DNA of 64,000 nt from Escarpia spicata (GCA_963995525.1 OZ023205.1:44715204-44779203), one strand, 5' to 3'. Counted from the stretch's first letter, positions 30,497 to 42,662 are shown. Notes: generated by a model not told the origin, from the letters alone. Program-made: numbers and translations.

Positions 30497-30768
30497 TTGG
30501 CATCACGCGTTTATCACCAACAGCTGGTTCCCTCCGTCATATGACTGATATCGGTTTGTACTTTACCACTTCGACATAACCACGTTGTTAACCAGGCATC
30601 GTCCAGGTGACGTCCCTAGATACGTCCCTGGGTGCTTTTCATACCCCGGTATATTTCCACTCTACCGTGTGTTCCACAAGTTGTCTTCATAGTGTGTCTG
30701 CATACGTATGCTCTATCTATATATATACCGGTTCGTTTGTTACATTCTTCATCTCATTCACAATTGCT
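30497..30768 (+). promoter_or_regulatory. divergent promoter region of the right-end genes
   Basis: Lies between the minus-strand NADAR gene and the plus-strand spliced gene. A TATATATATA stretch at about 30717-30727, 42-52 bases before the ATG at 30769, can act as the plus-strand TATA box. A CCAATTGG palindrome sits at about 30493-30500. Confidence 0.5.
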
Positions 30769-30848
30769 ATGTCGTCGATACCCTGGATTCAACTCCTTGC
30801 TGAATGGCGTCTTCGCGACGATGGATTCGAAGTTGTGTAAGTACTTTT

Positions 30849-30901
<53 letters not shown>

Positions 30902-31635
30902 TTTGCTTCGTTTCATCCGATAGATATCCTATACATATCATACATAATCACAGTGTTCTTCACATAAACTACCTGTGACGTCTCACCTCTATCATATCAT
31001 GCTCTTACGTTCGTTATGTGTCACTCACGGTTGTCTATGTTTACGTTCGTTATATTACCTTTCAGGTCTCCCGATGACACCGATGACACCTGGAGTAGTG
31101 ATGACTCCGATATTGATGATGATTACACGTGAGTATTCAACGATTATTTTACTATTTTCTTCAATGTTTGTCGTTTCGACTAGCTACGCGGTGTTTGGTT
31201 ACCGATTGCGTCAGGAGACGTCTCCATTACGTATTGTATCATAGTCCGTTGATCTAGCTTGCCCTTTTATCGTGTGTCGGTTCCCTACGCGGTGTCTGGT
31301 TACATCGCTGCCTTATTCCACTCGCTTGATCATTTTCAACTGTTTCATATATGTTTCAGAGAAGTATTTTCAAAGTTTTCCTATATTTAACGTCTCGTTC
31401 ATACGCTTTGAGAGTTTTAATGTATGTTCCAGAGACGAAGAGCTCCGCGAATACCACAGGTATACATTCTACAGAGTCATGGCGGAGCTGGTCCAGACAC
31501 GGGACCTTTACGATCCCCCCCAATCCTTGGGTTGACCCCGACCCTGTTGTCCCTGTCGACACGGGGGACATGGACAATTGGTGTGAGGAGTTATACGATA
31601 GTGATGACGGCTTTGTAGATTTCGTAGTTCGTTGA
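30769..31635 (+). CDS. three-exon spliced acidic accessory gene (frameshifted in last exon)
   Basis: Exon 1 is 30769-30836 (MSSIPWIQLLAEWRLRDDGF...) and ends in GTTGT|GTAAGT, a consensus donor. Exon 2 is 31066-31128, after TTACCTTTCAG, and is almost all Asp/Ser/Thr; it ends TACAC|GTGAGT. Exon 3 starts at 31433 after ATGTTCCAG. The phases agree (2 to 2, then 2 to 2). Exon 3 reads DEELREYHRYTFYRVMAELV and stops at 31535, but from a C7 run at 31513-31520 the next frame continues acidic (GDMDNWCEELYDSDDG) to a stop at 31633-31635, 5 bases before AATAAA (31640-31645), suggesting a one-base indel. The protein would be about 110 residues, acidic, without known domains. Intron 1 holds a TA microsatellite. 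It is the only plus-strand gene of the element. Confidence 0.6.
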
Positions 31636-31639
31636 CATC

Positions 31640-31645
31640 AATAAA
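31640..31645 (+). terminator. poly(A) signal of the spliced right-end gene
   Basis: AATAAA 5 bases after the downstream stop at 31635, followed by AT- and T-rich sequence. Confidence 0.6.
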
Positions 31646-31776
31646 ACATTCAACTTTCAAACTGTGGTGTTTGTTGGCTATTATATTATATTATATATAT
31701 ATATATTATATATATATATATTCTCTCTTTCATATACACATACATACATACAAGCATACCTATACACATTTTAAAG

Positions 31777-31822
<46 letters not shown>

Positions 31823-32067
31823 TAACGTTTTCTCTTTGTTCTTTCGTTATTACATCATTCCGTTTACTTCTTTATCTCTCATTATACACCTTTCATCACC
31901 TTTTAAAACTGTTCTCTTTGATCTTTCGTTATGACTCTTTGATCTTTCGTTTCTTTCAATACCTTTCCTCTTTGAACTTTTGTTATTCCCTCTTCAGTCT
32001 CTCATTATATACACAATAACCCTTCCATGGCTACTCATTCCACCACCAGGAGGCGCTACACACACTC
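31646..32067. other. right subterminal noncoding region
   Basis: TA microsatellites at about 31685-31722 and 31782-31820, then T-rich sequence with repeated GTTCTTTCGTTAT and CTTTGATCTTTCGTT phrases (31838-31985). A CCACCAGGAGGCGCTA motif at 32043-32058 mirrors a related motif inside the left terminus. Confidence 0.55.
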
Positions 32068-32191
32068 ATACATACGGTCACGTGACTACGCACTTTGTTC
32101 AGGGGGGCGGCTTTCGAAACCTCCCTAATATCAACCACAACCTCCTCCGAACCCCCCCTGGATGGATATCCAAAACGTCTCTCTTACTACT
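32068..32191 (-). repeat. Polinton right terminal inverted repeat
   Basis: Inverted copy of 15449-15572 ending in CTCTTACTACT. It contains GGTCACGTGAC near the inner end. The 6-bp target duplication follows directly. Confidence 0.95.
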
Positions 32192-32197
32192 TACGCT
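32192..32197. repeat. Polinton target-site duplication, right copy
   Basis: TACGCT immediately after the right terminus, identical to 15443-15448. Confidence 0.93.
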
Positions 32198-32600
32198 ATC
32201 ATCATTTAATAGCTCCACCAGTCTTAGTGCAACAGCATCAGATTCGTTCGAGCAGTTCTTAGCATGTTGTTGATGCAGTTCCAAAACTGACGCGGATTAT
32301 CAGACTAATTTATAACCATATTTGCATAATAATCTGATTCAGCTTTGGCCATTTGTCTGTTACAGAGGTGACATTGCTTGGAATAGCGTGACCTGTCTAA
32401 AGACGAGCGTGATTTGCACCATACACGCACTAAATAACGACGACGTCTTTTAGATAGTATAATTTTGGAAGTGATCCATGGAGCCGGTGGCCTGTCTGAC
32501 ACACATTTGGATTTCATAGGTGCATGTTTGTTAAGTAATGCATTGAGTACTTGACGGTTTATAAACAAGAACACTGTATATACCATAGTTAAGTCCTAAA
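32192..32600 (-). pseudogene. LINE fragments: ORF1 N-terminal piece and endonuclease-RT linker
   Basis: On the minus strand 32192-32284 encodes ALRLVELLNDDSV, the N-terminal companion of the ORF1 coiled coil at 15239-15448. 32305-32586 encodes ALLNKHAPMKSKCVSDRPPAPW followed by a KRRRRYLVRVW and DYYANMVIN segment, the typical linker between endonuclease and reverse transcriptase of CR1/L2 LINEs. After a stop it continues SDNPRQFWNCINNML. Two LINE pieces are therefore joined here. No catalytic domain remains. Confidence 0.7.
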
Positions 32601-33260
32601 CATTCAACAGAAGTGCGCTGTCTTCGGTGTTACTAAATGTATCCGCTTTTTCATGCAGGCTTTCTTTCTTTGACAGGTTAACTCTTGAATGCGGTAGGTA
32701 GCGCTGATACGTCTGGGAAGAAATGCTCCTGCGACTCCTCCACGTACAAATTGTTTGTTTGATGTGGAAAAGGTGTTATGTTTTGGTTATGTTTATGGTT
32801 AGGGTTAGGTCGATGGGTAAGGTTAGATTGAAAGTACTTTTGACGAATTTTACAGCAGGTGTTCTCATGCATTTATTCGCGGAGGGGTCGCACGTAACGT
32901 GCACCTGTCTCTAAAGCACATTTGACTCGTATAATAGGCATTGAAACGTAACAGCCGACACGTCCGTGGTACGGTGCTGCCCAACTCAACTGAGTAAGTA
33001 GTGAGTCAAAGCTTTGTTTAATTATGGTGACTATGACACATTTCATCTTTCAATGTGTCGTGATTTTCAATGGGCCACTGTATAACGGAACAACGTGCAA
33101 AACGGACCTCTACCCAAAACGCGTCTGTTTGGCATTACTGTTAAATTTGTGGTGGCACTGCTAAATATTCACAAATTGATGCTACTGAACGTTGGGCGGA
33201 AGTGCGAAATGCAAATTCAGACAAGCTCAAAACGATTGTTTTTCAATTGTTTTAATAAAA
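32601..33260. other. unassigned spacer
   Basis: No gene. A short GGTTAGGGTTAGG tract near 32800 is telomere-like but only two units long. Confidence 0.4.
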
Positions 33261-33269
33261 CTCAAATGT

Positions 33270-33620
33270 GCAGGGGCGGATCCACAGAGGGTAGCCTATG
33301 GAGAGGACGAAAGCCTCCGCTGACGGCCGAACCAAATGGTGTAGAATGTTGTTTCGCAGCTTTGCCGTAACTTCTGCTTCTCCGCCGTCTCGGCTCGACT
33401 GGTGACATCGGCAGACGGGGAGGGGGAGGGTGCTGTTGAAATGTTTCGCCGCCTCGTCGCCGTAACTTCAGCTTATTGTAATATGAACGTGGGCACGGCG
33501 GTACATTTCCAAGGGTCCGGGAGGGGAACGGCTACATGTGCCCATTCCGAAAGGTCTACGGGCACAACAAATTCCAGTGGTCTAGTTTGGGTATGTGCCC
33601 CCAGGTCCCCCTAAATTAAC
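33270..33620 (+). repeat. interspersed repeat family R2, copy 1
   Basis: GC-richer segment with CCTCCGCTGACGGCCGAAC, GCCGTAACTTC (twice) and a CGAAAGGTCTACGGGCACAACAAATTCC-like stretch. It is related to 51180-51410, which has ACTTCCGTTGGCGGCCGAAAC, GCTAACTTCAGTCAC and CGTCTGGGGGTACGCCAAATTCC in the same order. No coding capacity is seen. Confidence 0.6.
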
Positions 33621-34270
33621 GATCAACCCGAGGCCGTGTTTAGCTTCTAACAAGATTCCTCCACAACATTTTCTTTATCATGACATAATTTTGTGCCTAC
33701 TTTTGGTTGCTGAAGAATCTCGTAAATCACGTAAATCTGTTCAATTATTATGTTACATTTTTATTATGTATGTCTTCTTGTTGTGACACAACAAAACTCA
33801 TCCATTCATTCTCTCATCCATGGCTTTGATTTAATAATCTATGAGTTCATTTTCGGTTACCCGTGCTAGGTTATTTGTTTTACGACCGAAGCTAATTTGG
33901 CAGGTTTTAACGAAGAAGCACGAATTTAAATACTATAGTCCGAAAAAAGATAAAAACGTTCTAATGGCCATTTGTACACTTGACCCTTAATACGATAAAC
34001 TATATAAATACTGGTACATCTTATCTGGGAGGTTATTGTGTGTCTGTACTGTTCTAACATAACGCTTCACTATCATGACGCTTCACTTTCCTCGAACAAT
34101 ATAGATAGCGAGCACTGCGTCGTCTTTTATTGCTATAGGATCTTTGGCGTCAAGTCGCTCGAGTCGACATTGTGCATCGCACATATAACGTGTTTATTTA
34201 AATAGCTGAGGCTTGAACAGGGAATACCCCTTCAAAACAGTTTACAAACAGGATAACCACTGTGAACGTT
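33621..34270. other. unassigned spacer
   Basis: AT-rich, no recognisable feature. Confidence 0.4.
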
Positions 34271-34860
34271 GGTAAGTACTATGATATTCTGACAAATACT
34301 GTTACACGACAAACAGTTTGACCAAAATATTACACAGATAGCTGGTAGTTTGAATGTTTTAGCAGATAAGTTCGTATAATTTCCTATGCCTTATTAACAC
34401 GGGACAAATACACAGAACCTTGAGGCTTGCTTTATACCAGTTTATACCAGTTAACAGGGAGATTTTTCACTCGCTATAGCATGTCGGTGTTTTTGAATTG
34501 TTTGTCAGTGGTTATGAGCTGTTTGTCAGTGTTTGTAAGGTGTTTGTCCGTGGTTATGAGCTGTTTGTCAGTCTTTGTAAGGTGTTTGTCCGTGGTTATG
34601 CGCTGTAGGCCAGATAGCCTTTAGCCTCTATGCCTAGGCCTATGGCTATGCTTTATCGGGTTTGGCTCTATGTTTTTGAACCTATGTAAATGTATAGACT
34701 AGGAGCGTCCTACACCTAATCAAAGGGTCGACAACCTACGATATATAAGAATAGCCACTATTGCGCATGCGCAATTACTTATTTAATTGACGTCACGTGA
34801 AGGGCTTACATTACATACGTGCAAGTTCAATACAAGGGCTAACCAAAGCACTATCTATCG
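34271..34860 (+). repeat. large direct duplication, unit 1
   Basis: Starts with an R1 repeat copy, then a TATACCAGTTTATACCAGTTAA segment and several 21-base units of a TGTTTGTCAGTG/TGGTTATGAGC minisatellite (34490-34600). It ends with about 250 bases (from CTGTAGGCCAGATAGCC at 34603) holding TTGCGCATGCGCAA and TGACGTCACGTG. Unit 2 repeats the same order at 34894-36640. Confidence 0.88.
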
Positions 34861-34893
34861 AAAGAGTATTTGCTATATTGTTATAAGAAATTG

Positions 34894-35541
34894 GGTAAGT
34901 ACTATGATATTCTGACAAATACTGTTACATGACAACCAGTTTGAACAAAATATTACACAGATAGCTGGTAGTTTGAATGTTTTAGCAGATAAGTTCGTAT
35001 AATTCCCTATGGCTATGCCTTAACCCGGGACAAATACACAGAACCTTGAGGCTTGATTTATACCAGTTTATACCAGTTAACAGGGAGATTTTTCACTCAC
35101 TATAGCATGTCGGTGTTTTTGAGTTGTTTGTCAGTGGTTATGAGCTGTTTGTCAGTGTTTGTAAGTTGTTTGTCCGTGTTTGTAAGTTGGTTGTCAGTGT
35201 TTGTAAGTTGTTTGTCAGTGGTTATGAGCTGTTTGTCAGTGTTTGTAAGGTGTTTGTCCGTGGTTATGAGCTGTTTGTCAGTGTTTGTAAGGTGTTTGTT
35301 GGTGGTTATGAGCTGTTTGTCAGTGTTTGTAAGTTGTTTGTCAGTGGTTATGAGCTGTTTTGAATGAAGTCCTGTCAGGTGGTTGTCCTTACATGTTATT
35401 GACATAGTCGTTTGAGTGGCGTTGGGAACGATGATGGTCACCACTTTGAATGAAGTCCTGTCAGGTGGTTGTCCTTACATGTTATTGACATAGTCGTTTT
35501 CGCTCATAGCGGTTTTCAAATTCGCTTGCTATGGTAGACTC

Positions 35542-35618
<77 letters not shown>

Positions 35619-35801
35619 ACCACCACCACCACCACCACCACCACCACACACACACACACACCACCACCACCACCACACACACACCACCACCACCACACAC
35701 ACACACACACACCACCACCATCACCACCACCATCACCACCACACACACACACACCACCACCACCACCACCACCACACACACCACCACCACCACCATCACC
35801 A

Positions 35802-35862
<61 letters not shown>

Positions 35863-36640
35863 ACACGTCTATTTTCGTGAAAAAGGAAGGATTTGACGCG
35901 ATAACACGTCGAACCGTACTCTCGTATGATGTGTCATCCGAAATCTCGTGAAGCTTCTGACGCTTCGTCGGAGGTGATGGCGTCAGGTTGATGGTTGGGT
36001 CGGTTGCCGGAGCTGAGACGAAATTGTTTTGCTCGACAAACTGGTCGTCGAACTAGTCGTCAGACTGGTCGTTGGACTGGTCATTGAACTGGTCGTCGAA
36101 CTGGTCGTTGAACTGACTGCTCGTTGAACTGGTCATTGGACTGGTCGTTGAACAGGTCGTTGGCTGTTGGTACGGGTTGATTGTCTGGGTCGACAGGTCG
36201 AGTGGTCCCATAGCCGGAGAAGGCTGCGCCTTCGGTAGCAAAATCCCTTGTCGGACGTTATCACTAGTCATGTTGTTCATCTTCCAAAATGTTAAACAGA
36301 ACATAAAGTTCACTCTTGAGTTGTATATCAGTGTTTTTAAGTTGTTTGTCAGTGTTTGTAAGTTGTTTGTCCGTGGTTATGCGCTGTAGGCCAGATAGCC
36401 TTTAGCCTCTATGCCTATGGCTATATGCCTATGGCTATGCTTTATCGGTTTGTTTTTGAACCTATGTAAATGTATAGACTAGGAGCGTCCTACACCTAAT
36501 CAAAGGGTCGACAACCTACGACATATAAGAATAGCCACTATTGCGCATGCGCAATTACTTATTTAATTAACGTCACATGAAGGGATTACATTACATACGC
36601 GCAAGTTCAACACAAGGTCTAACCAAAGCACTATCTGCTT
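34894..36640 (+). repeat. large direct duplication, unit 2 (expanded)
   Basis: Same order as unit 1: R1 copy (34894-35002), TATACCAG segment, 21-base minisatellite (35115-35365, many more units; resumed at 36325-36385) and the CTGTAGGCCAGATAGCC block (36384-36635). It is enlarged by two copies of a GAATGAAGTCCTGTCAGGTGG segment (35364 and 35449), a long CA/CAC microsatellite and a GGTCGTTGAACTGGTC repeat (36030-36160). It has no reverse transcriptase or primer site, so these are not LTRs. Confidence 0.85.
35544..35861 (+). repeat. compound CA/CAC microsatellite
   Basis: Alternating blocks of (CA)n and (CAC)n for about 318 bases. Open frames across it on both strands (Thr-His, Val-Cys, Gly runs) are artefacts of the repeat. 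Confidence 0.98.
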
Positions 36641-37077
36641 GAACAACTCACTTCGTGTACAAAATTACAGCGCGTACCATGACGTCATATAGGGTACGCG
36701 TGCTTGCGACAAACAAACGTGTCCAGACACATCTCGAGTACGGGTTTTTGTAACAGTCACCAAAGGGCTAATTCTAAAATGGTCGCTCTGTTCGAAAAAC
36801 AAAACAAAACGAGGCTAAAGGCTCTGATATAACATAGTCCTATATGTAATGTACCTTTCGTATACATTACTTCAGACAAAACGGTCTCCGCTGAATTTAT
36901 AACCCTTTTGTTACACATTACCCCTATTATAACACCACATTTTCGACATGTCATAGTCAAACAAATAAAGGCTCGGCCCCCTACGCAGAGCCTGGACCTA
37001 CGGGTCAAGCAATCTCGTGTGTGACATATTCGAATGCTGTTCGGTATATGTTATTTTATTCAAAAAGTGGTCGTATA
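36641..37077. other. unassigned spacer
   Basis: No recognisable gene. A TGACGTCATATAGGG stretch near 36680 is CRE-like. Confidence 0.35.
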
Positions 37078-37460
37078 CCTTTACGATAAAAATGTCCTAT
37101 GCTTTAACGTGGGATAAAAACGGCCTATGCTTTAACGTAGGGTGAAAATTCCCTATGATTTAACGTGGGGTTAAAATTCGAAAAGTGGTCGGATACCTTT
37201 GCGATAAAAATGGCCTATGTTTTAACCCGGGATAAAAACGGCCTATGCTTTACCATGGGATAAAAATGGCCTATGCTTTAACATGGGGTAAAAACGGCCT
37301 ATGCTTTAACATGGGGTGAAAATCGCCTATGCTTTAACATGGGAAACATTGGTAGGACAGCTTTCAGAGGCCAATTTGGGATAAATTGGAACCTCCCTAT
37401 GCTTTAACATGGAGAAAATCGCCTATCTTCTAACATGGGAAAATTTTCCCTATACTTTAA
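37078..37460 (+). repeat. approximately 28-bp minisatellite
   Basis: About ten imperfect units of the type CCTATGCTTTAACATGGG(G)TAAAAA(C/T)GG. Isolated further units continue to about 37770. Two longer phrases (AAAAGTGGTCG and AGGACAG...GATTTGGGATAAA) are also repeated, indicating a higher-order unit. Confidence 0.85.
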
Positions 37461-38540
37461 CATGGGAAAAATTTGTAGGACAGTTTTTTTTTTGCCGATT
37501 TGGGGTAAACTGGACCCTCGAAAAAAAAATATAGGTAAATTTTCCTATCCTTTAACATGGGGTTTGAAGGACTACAAACCTAGGGGTAAAATAGTACATC
37601 GAGGTCAAAAAGTCGTCGTATACCTTTACGATAAATCGAATTGACGTTTTGCACTATTTCAAAGTCCAACTTACCCCTTTTAGACCTATACATTTTGGAT
37701 GCACATTGGGTTGGATTTGATTATGATGGGTGCAAAATCTGACAACATCCGGGTATTTCCCTATCCTTTAACATGGGAGCCGGAACTACTTTTACACTTG
37801 CACCCATCATAATCAAACATAAATCGTACACCACCTCCTTTACTACTTATATATAATGAATAAATCGTTCTTGGCATTTCAAATGGTGTTTCGTGACAAA
37901 GTCCAAAGTGTGTCAAGGAATTAGACGAGAAGTGTCACATTGGTAGGGGTAAATTATCAAACACATTTATGTTTCCTAATCACCTGCTCAATTCGTACAG
38001 CGCAATAATGTCACGGCAAAGCCGGATCACGTGTAATCAGTACTGGTTGAAGTAGTGAAAATTGCCCAATGTGTCTGAAGTCTAGTCTTTCTCCGTACTG
38101 TTTTCTGGAAAAGTGGCAGATCAGCACACCCTCTTTTGTCCACACATAAGTTCATTGGCTCTCGTGGTGTTAGTGAGACCCCTTTTTGAGGCGAAGTGCG
38201 GCTGTTTCCGATGTTGCAGAACGAATTGCAGCATGTCACAAAACCAATTACACCCTATGCTGGCTGGGAACACTAGCATGCAGATATTCACGAAGTGAAT
38301 GGAATAATGAAAGGTCACGTTGAGAACGTGCTTACTGCTGCAAAGTTGAGTTTGGAGGACGCGCAGATATTTCAGCAGCATTTTTTCTTCAGGGTATGTG
38401 TTATAAAGCCGCTTCAATATGCCATTTAAGCCACGTTAATACAACTGATTATGTGTAAGCCACATTGCATCCGGACAGCTTGCATGCACGCATACAACAA
38501 AATAATTGGCTATCAATCACAGACGATTTTAAAGTGGCAT
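37461..38540. other. spacer with scattered minisatellite units
   Basis: Degenerate CTATCCTTTAACATGGG units at 37550 and 37760. The rest is unassigned. Confidence 0.4.
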
Positions 38541-38815
38541 TAAAAATAATGTAAAGGGAGATTCTTATATAGCGAAGTATCCAATCTTTAAGACTGCTCA
38601 AATGCTCTGAGAAGCATTTAGCCACACTGCAATTAATACGGGAAAACTGTTCGTATACAAATACCTACAACTGCCGGGTATTCATTGATATAGCTGAGTG
38701 AACTGGAGCAACGTAGAGTGACCGAACTCGGCCAAGATTCGACACGGCAACAAAGGATTCGAACCCGGGTTCTCTCATTTGAAAGTTTGATGTTTTAGTC
38801 ACTGCGCCACGGCGC
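38540..38815 (-). repeat. tRNA-derived SINE
   Basis: On the minus strand the head (38750-38815) has GCGCCGTGGCGCAGTGACTA (A box) and GGGTTCGAATCC (B box), as in tRNA-derived SINEs. The body runs leftward to a TATATAAGAATCTCCC tail. It is degenerate in the anticodon arm, so not a functional tRNA. Confidence 0.65.
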
Positions 38816-39659
38816 TCTAAACTCTGATTAAGCTAGCAATTTAACTCATTTTAGGAAAGTAAGTGTACACCATGAAATATATTTTCTTATTAAATGTAAA
38901 GTGAGACATGTCTTGTATAGCACAACAATTTATACCGCAGATGTGTACGATGTCGATTGAAATATCGACAAAAAGGTGCTGGCGTAGTGCAAGTAATCTT
39001 ATGGCATAATGGAAGATAGGAATTGGGTGGATGAGTAATTCCTAGCCGAATGGTGGATGAGTAATTCCTAGCCGTATGTACATACGTACATGCGTACATG
39101 CGTACTTACATACATACATTGAATTTGGTGCAGCAAACTTGCGAAAATATAAGGATATTTGATCAAGATAAGTGATATTATTGAGTGTATAGCATACATA
39201 ACGTAATTATAGGTATATATTAAGCAATGTTTTTGGTTAAAAGTTAGCTAGAGGGACTAATCTAGGGTAGATTAAAAGTAGGCGATTTGGGAGCGATAAT
39301 TGGGGACGTTAATGTAATCGAAACGTTGTTTACAAAGTAGGTCACTGGCGAAGTTAGCATAACGTGAACGACAATAGAATAGCGTTATTTGAGATAACTG
39401 GTGTAGTTAGATGAGTAATTAAAACCTGAAATAACAATCTTTGAAAGTATATATTAGTACACAGGAAACAGTCTTGGTAAAGATTACCTTGTATCTAAGC
39501 CTAACTTGAATACATTGTCATCGACATTGTAACTAGGTAAGGCACGGTGTGCCACTGTGTGTTAACAAATATAACTAACCATAACCTAAACAATCTGGTG
39601 TAAATTGTACACAGAAAAGTCTTTTCAAAGACTATATAAAAACTATTTTGAACATAAAT
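38816..39659. other. spacer with TACATACG microsatellite
   Basis: A duplicated GGTGGATGAGTAATTCCTAGCCG phrase (39025 and 39051) and a (GTAC/ATAC) tract at 39068-39118. The rest is AT-rich, probably including the 5' UTR of the CR1 element that follows. Confidence 0.4.
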
Positions 39660-40020
39660 AAATTCTGATATGGCAACTTGCAAGCGGCAACTCAGGGCAA
39701 ACGACACTTACTTTGCAACGACTGCCAGAGCTGAGTGGATTTTGAGTTGTCTGGCTGTCCAAAATCATGGGCAAAGACCAAAGATGACGGATTCACCTTT
39801 CGGTGTATGGGGTGTTTGAGGGTGGAATGTCTGATGAAGGAGATGTGTAAGTTGCCGGATATAGTGAAGGAGATGGAGATGAGACTCAACATAGAAATAT
39901 ATGAAGCAGAGAGGGATGACGCGGAGAGTTGAGAATTCTACAACACAGATGGAGCAGAGTTGTGACACGAGACTGAAGAAAGGAGACTGAGAGGAGGGAA
40001 GGTGACCGGTGTGAAGGAAC
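39660..40020 (+). pseudogene. CR1 LINE ORF1, N-terminal part (upstream of nested transposon)
   Basis: The plus strand encodes a Cys-rich zinc-finger-like segment (CNDCQS, a stop, VDFELSGCPKSWAKTK, FTFRCMGCLRVECLMKEM) followed by a helical, acidic stretch, which is the N-terminal layout of CR1-type ORF1 proteins whose later part is an SGNH esterase. The remainder resumes at 44782 after the inserted element. The frame has stops, so it is inactive. Confidence 0.65.
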
Positions 40021-41803
40021 AACCCTTAGCCAAAAAATTTTTTAGATTTTCTATAGAAAACTACAGGATTTTTGCGCAGTTTTCTCTAGAAAACTATAGG
40101 AATTTTTCTATAGAAAACTACAGGATTTTTGCGCAGTTTTCTATAGAAAACTACAGGATTTTTGCGCAGTTTTCTATAGAAAACTATAGGAATTTTTTTT
40201 ATAGAAAACTACAGGATTTTTGCGCAGTTTTCTATAGAAAACTATAGGAAATTTTCTATAGAAAACTACAGGATTTTTGCGCAGTTTTCTATCGAAAACT
40301 ATAGGAAATTTTCTATAGAAAACTACAGGATTTTTGTGCAGTTTTCTATAGAAAACTATAGGAAATTTTCTATAGAAAACTACAGGATTTTTGCGCAGTT
40401 TTCTATAGAAAACTACAGGATTTTTGCGCAGTTTTCTATAGAAAACTACAGGATTTTTGCGCAGTTTTCTATAGAAAACTATAGGAAATTTTCTATAGAA
40501 AACCACAGGATTTTTGCAGTTTTCCATAAAAAACTATAGGAAATTTTCTATAGAAAACTACACGATTTTGGCAGTTTTCTATGGAAAACTATAGGATATT
40601 TTCTATAGAAAACCACAGGATTTTTGCAGTTTTCTATAGAAAACTATAGGAAATTTTCTATAGAAAACTACACGATTTTTTTGCAGTTTTCTATAGAAAT
40701 ATACATGTCACAATGACATTCACAACAGGGATAGCAAGAAAAATATTGTTGGAAACATAAAATATATTACTGCTAAAATACACATCAATCAACACCCATG
40801 TAGGAAACAAATTAAATATTGTAATACTTGTTTTACTTACATAGGCATTGGAACATGCCGGGGGGCTTAGTCCCTAATATTTGTTGATTAGGAGCTTAGC
40901 TCCCCAACATTTAGGAAGGGGTTGCAGTTTGTGGTGTATGGGGGCTGGAGATAGGATTACCCCTAAATATTGCGGAATGGGGGTGCTTATTTAGGTTTTC
41001 AGAGTGCCTTAGGGTGTTTTTTTTCAGCGAGCCTCAAGGGGGTGCAGATCGAGATGTCTGGAGAACCTCAAGGTGGTTTTTTTTGGAACGCCCCCTTCCC
41101 TGTTCCAATGCCAGTGACTTGATATACACTGTACTCGGGTATACTACCATGGCATTTTGAAACAGGTACAACATGGTATTTTCATACATGGTACAAACAC
41201 CAAAGATTGCCAGCCAGTAAGCGACATCTCATGTCATTTTGTACATAACATCGTCAAATTATGTTGACAAACAACATATCCCAATATAACATTTGCCATT
41301 ATTTTTGCTATTGGCGGTTTTGTAAAAAGAATTCTGAAAAGTACCTTTAATACATATTTGTATTGAAATATATACTTTTTCATTTTATCATATTTTAATC
41401 CTTCAAGATTATTTGTATTTAAATACATGTCAATGAATTTGACCCATACCCGCTGGTATACTACCACGGTAATTTGAAACAGGTACAACATGGTATTCCA
41501 TTTGATATTGATAAAGAGAGCAAAGAAAACTCTAAGCAAGATGGGCTGTTTCTCAACACTTCTAGAATGTTAGATTGGAAACTGTTGTTGGGTCAGACAT
41601 TCTGACTGAACATAATTGGCATGGTTGAATGATTTTCTTCCATTACTTGGAACGTGGCATACCACACTGTATTTATACACTCATGCATTATTACCAGTGC
41701 ATAACAATAGTATATATAGGAAGGGTTTAAGGGTAAAATACAATAAACGTCATGCAGCTCTGGTGACATATTTGCCTAGGTAAAATTGCAGAATTGAAAT
41801 GTA

Positions 41804-41958
41804 CAGTAGAACCTGTCTTGAGTGACCGCCACTTCAGCCTAGCAAAAGTGGTCTTTCAAGACGGGTGGTCGCCCACGACACGTCAATACACATTGAAAAT
41901 ATGGTCAATTTCAAGAGGAACCGAGAAAGCAGGTGGTTATCCAAGACAGGTTCTACTG
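41804..41958. mobile_element. 155-bp mariner-type MITE
   Basis: 17-base terminal inverted repeats CAGTAGAACCTGTCTTG / CAAGACAGGTTCTACTG flanked by TA on both sides (41802-41803, 41959-41960), the target duplication of Tc1/mariner transposons. It has no coding sequence. Confidence 0.88.
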
Positions 41959-42584
41959 TAAAAAAAAATTGTTTGGGTCTAGATATCGGTCATTGTGATT
42001 TTGTAGTATTGAGATATTCAATATCATGTCAATTTTAAGATGATATTTACACTATTGTGCTTTGCCCTGAAACCTTACATATGTACCATATTTATTGGTC
42101 AAATAAATTGATTCCGAGTTCTGTATTGCAATATACAGTATAATTGTACAGGGTATGTTATCGTAATATTCAATAATTCAGAATGCATACACACAGACAC
42201 TATACCACTTATATTGGTATCAGTGCTGTCAGAATGGACAAATCTTGCTTTTGAACATCAGTGATGACACCAACCTGAAATAAATGGAACAGAACACAAT
42301 AAAAATACAATATGTGTGGCTTATATTATACACCATAAATCTAAAAAAATTGAACATTTTGACAAATACTTATTATTCAGCAAAGTCCTATTACAATGTT
42401 GCACTGTGGTTTTATCTCATAATATCCTCATCTACATGCCCAACAGGTAGTAAGTCCACTACAGGATGGACTCAAATTAGCTCATTTATCCCATGTGTGG
42501 GATCTTTTACTTCCTCTGGCAGATAACAGTTAGAAGGGACCAATGGCCTAGTGTATTTTCCAAGAGAACAAAATTTCCCAAGTT

Positions 42585-42662
42585 TTTTTAAATTGTCCGA
42601 TAGTTGGATTCGACTCCAGTCCCCTCGACCGGTGCTTTACCACTTGGCCACCGGTTCCCATT
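42585..42662 (-). repeat. tRNA-like SINE head
   Basis: Minus-strand GGGAACCGGTGGCCAAGTGG contains an A box; GAGTCGAATCC 35 bases on is a B-box variant. The stems are incomplete, so this is a SINE head rather than a tRNA gene. Confidence 0.5.

Noticed and set aside
32795..32825. Telomere repeat relic (GGTTAGGGTTAGG)
   Set aside because: Only two units, easily chance.
35482..35866. Val-Cys, Thr-His and Gly-rich open frames on both strands
   Set aside because: They are translations of the CA/CAC microsatellite.
34271..36640. Pair of LTRs of a retrotransposon
   Set aside because: The two copies are almost adjacent, with no internal coding region, primer-binding site or polypurine tract.
38750..38815. 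Functional tRNA gene on the minus strand
   Set aside because: A and B boxes are present, but the anticodon and acceptor arms do not pair; it is better explained as a SINE head.
40002..40539. Repetitive frames on both strands (ENYRIFAQFS and FYRKLRKNPVV types)
   Set aside because: They are translations of the palindromic subterminal array of the nested transposon.
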